Both the position numbers and the translations under genes were made by a program. Shown in pieces: positions 63,796-64,000 of a stretch of 64,000 nt of DNA. The stretch comes from Eubacterium sp. (GTDB taxonomy: Bacteria; Bacillota; Clostridia; Lachnospirales; Lachnospiraceae), in assembly GCA_017619835.1 (NCBI GenBank), contig JAFZRN010000003.1, positions 38,655-102,654 of the forward strand, read 5' to 3'. Under the pieces are notes generated by a model, which was not told the DNA's origin, did not search any database, and saw only the letters and a program-made list of their open reading frames with translations. Each line of letters begins with the position of its first letter. Position 1 is the first letter of the stretch.

Positions 63796-64000
63796 CTAAA
63801 TATTATTACTATTATACATTTCTATATAGTATTTCTGATAGTCACCGCTTGTTACATTTTTCATCCAGTCTTCATTCTCAAGATACCACTTGATGGTAAG
63901 CTTGATTCCGTCCTTGAACATAGTCTCAGGGAACCAGCCGATCTCTTCCTTGATCTTGTCCGGAGCGATAGCATAACGTCTGTCATGACCTTTACGGTCT
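63796..64000 (-). CDS. rfbB: dTDP-glucose 4,6-dehydratase, C-terminal end only
   Basis: The last 68 codons of a gene running off the right edge. DRKGHDRRYAIAPDKI, EEIGW, PETMFKDGIKLTIKWY is the C-terminal signature of RfbB, which makes dTDP-4-keto-6-deoxyglucose, the precursor of dTDP-L-rhamnose. The bulk of this part is of normal GC, but the last about 15-20 codons (QKYYIEMYNSNNI) are AT-rich like the following genes, which suggests a recombination join inside the gene end. Confidence 0.9.
   Translation of the reverse strand, partial: DRKGHDRRYAIAPDKIKEEIGWFPETMFKDGIKLTIKWYLENEDWMKNVTSGDYQKYYIEMYNSNNI

Larger units (their letters stand above)
49700..63830. other. AT-rich polysaccharide cassette
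   Basis: By eye this stretch has clearly lower GC (roughly a third, against about 45-50 percent in the glf-GT61 region) and many AT-ending codons. It holds the variable-type genes: flippase, Stealth proteins, glycosyltransferases and acyltransferases. The left change falls near 49.7 kb and the right one inside the last codons of rfbB. This is what a horizontally exchanged cassette looks like; the figures are estimates. Confidence 0.5.

Overview
The window looks like chromosomal DNA from a fibre-degrading, low-to-medium GC Firmicute, most likely a Butyrivibrio- or Pseudobutyrivibrio-like Lachnospiraceae. This is an inference from several signs: strong GGAGG-type ribosome binding sites, many TTG and GTG starts, a SAM-I riboswitch on metK, ComF, a CPBP protease, a secreted modular GH10 xylanase with a lysine-rich wall-associated tail, and an intracellular cellobiose phosphorylase. 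I saw no rRNA, tRNA, phage, insertion sequence or CRISPR array.

Layout. 1-574: 5' part of a secreted BspA-type leucine-rich-repeat protein, divergent from a short + strand group (775-5779): aminotransferase, 4-alpha-glucanotransferase, PlsC-type acyltransferase, small membrane protein and CPBP protease. 5725-27263: a long run of - strand housekeeping genes. Read in the direction of transcription these are a divergent transcarbamylase, pyrB-pyrI, an ABC exporter pair, murA, metG, a lipoprotein, glmS-nagB-(left-handed beta-helix protein)-glmM, a DivIVA-like coiled-coil protein, a PocR/GAF/PAS sensor without an output domain, mreB, recD2, comF and ddl. The set is dominated by amino-sugar and cell-wall precursor supply plus cell-shape genes. 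27608-32866: a 1752-residue xylanase. 32935-34122: metK (- strand) behind its riboswitch. 34522-38987: + strand genes for a HIT protein, aldose 1-epimerase, cellobiose phosphorylase and an acyl carrier protein.

39051-64000: an almost unbroken - strand surface-polysaccharide locus. It holds an rfbB end, an acyltransferase, a DUF6077-like membrane protein apparently split in two, a polyprenyl glycosylphosphotransferase, a DUF1972-type and a GT4 glycosyltransferase, an O-acetyltransferase-like hexapeptide protein, a GT2, two Stealth-family sugar-phosphate transferases, a flippase, an LTA-synthase-like enzyme, a DUF2142 protein, a GT61, UDP-galactopyranose mutase, a GT-C-like membrane protein and a YidC/Oxa1-phosphatase fusion. 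A flavin reductase-rubredoxin gene sits inside it. The part from about 49.7 to 63.83 kb is visibly AT-richer than both flanks, as expected of an exchangeable polysaccharide cassette.

The most unusual items are: (i) the DivIVA-like protein with eleven successive 11-residue repeats marked by Cys and Thr, next to a sensor without output and mreB; (ii) the fusion of a YidC/Oxa1 insertase domain to an alkaline-phosphatase-superfamily domain; (iii) two almost identical 29-bp palindromes 13 kb apart, ahead of the HIT gene and the flavin reductase-rubredoxin gene; (iv) the divergent transcarbamylase beside pyrBI; and (v) the split DUF6077-like gene. All calls come from reading the sequence; no database search was run.
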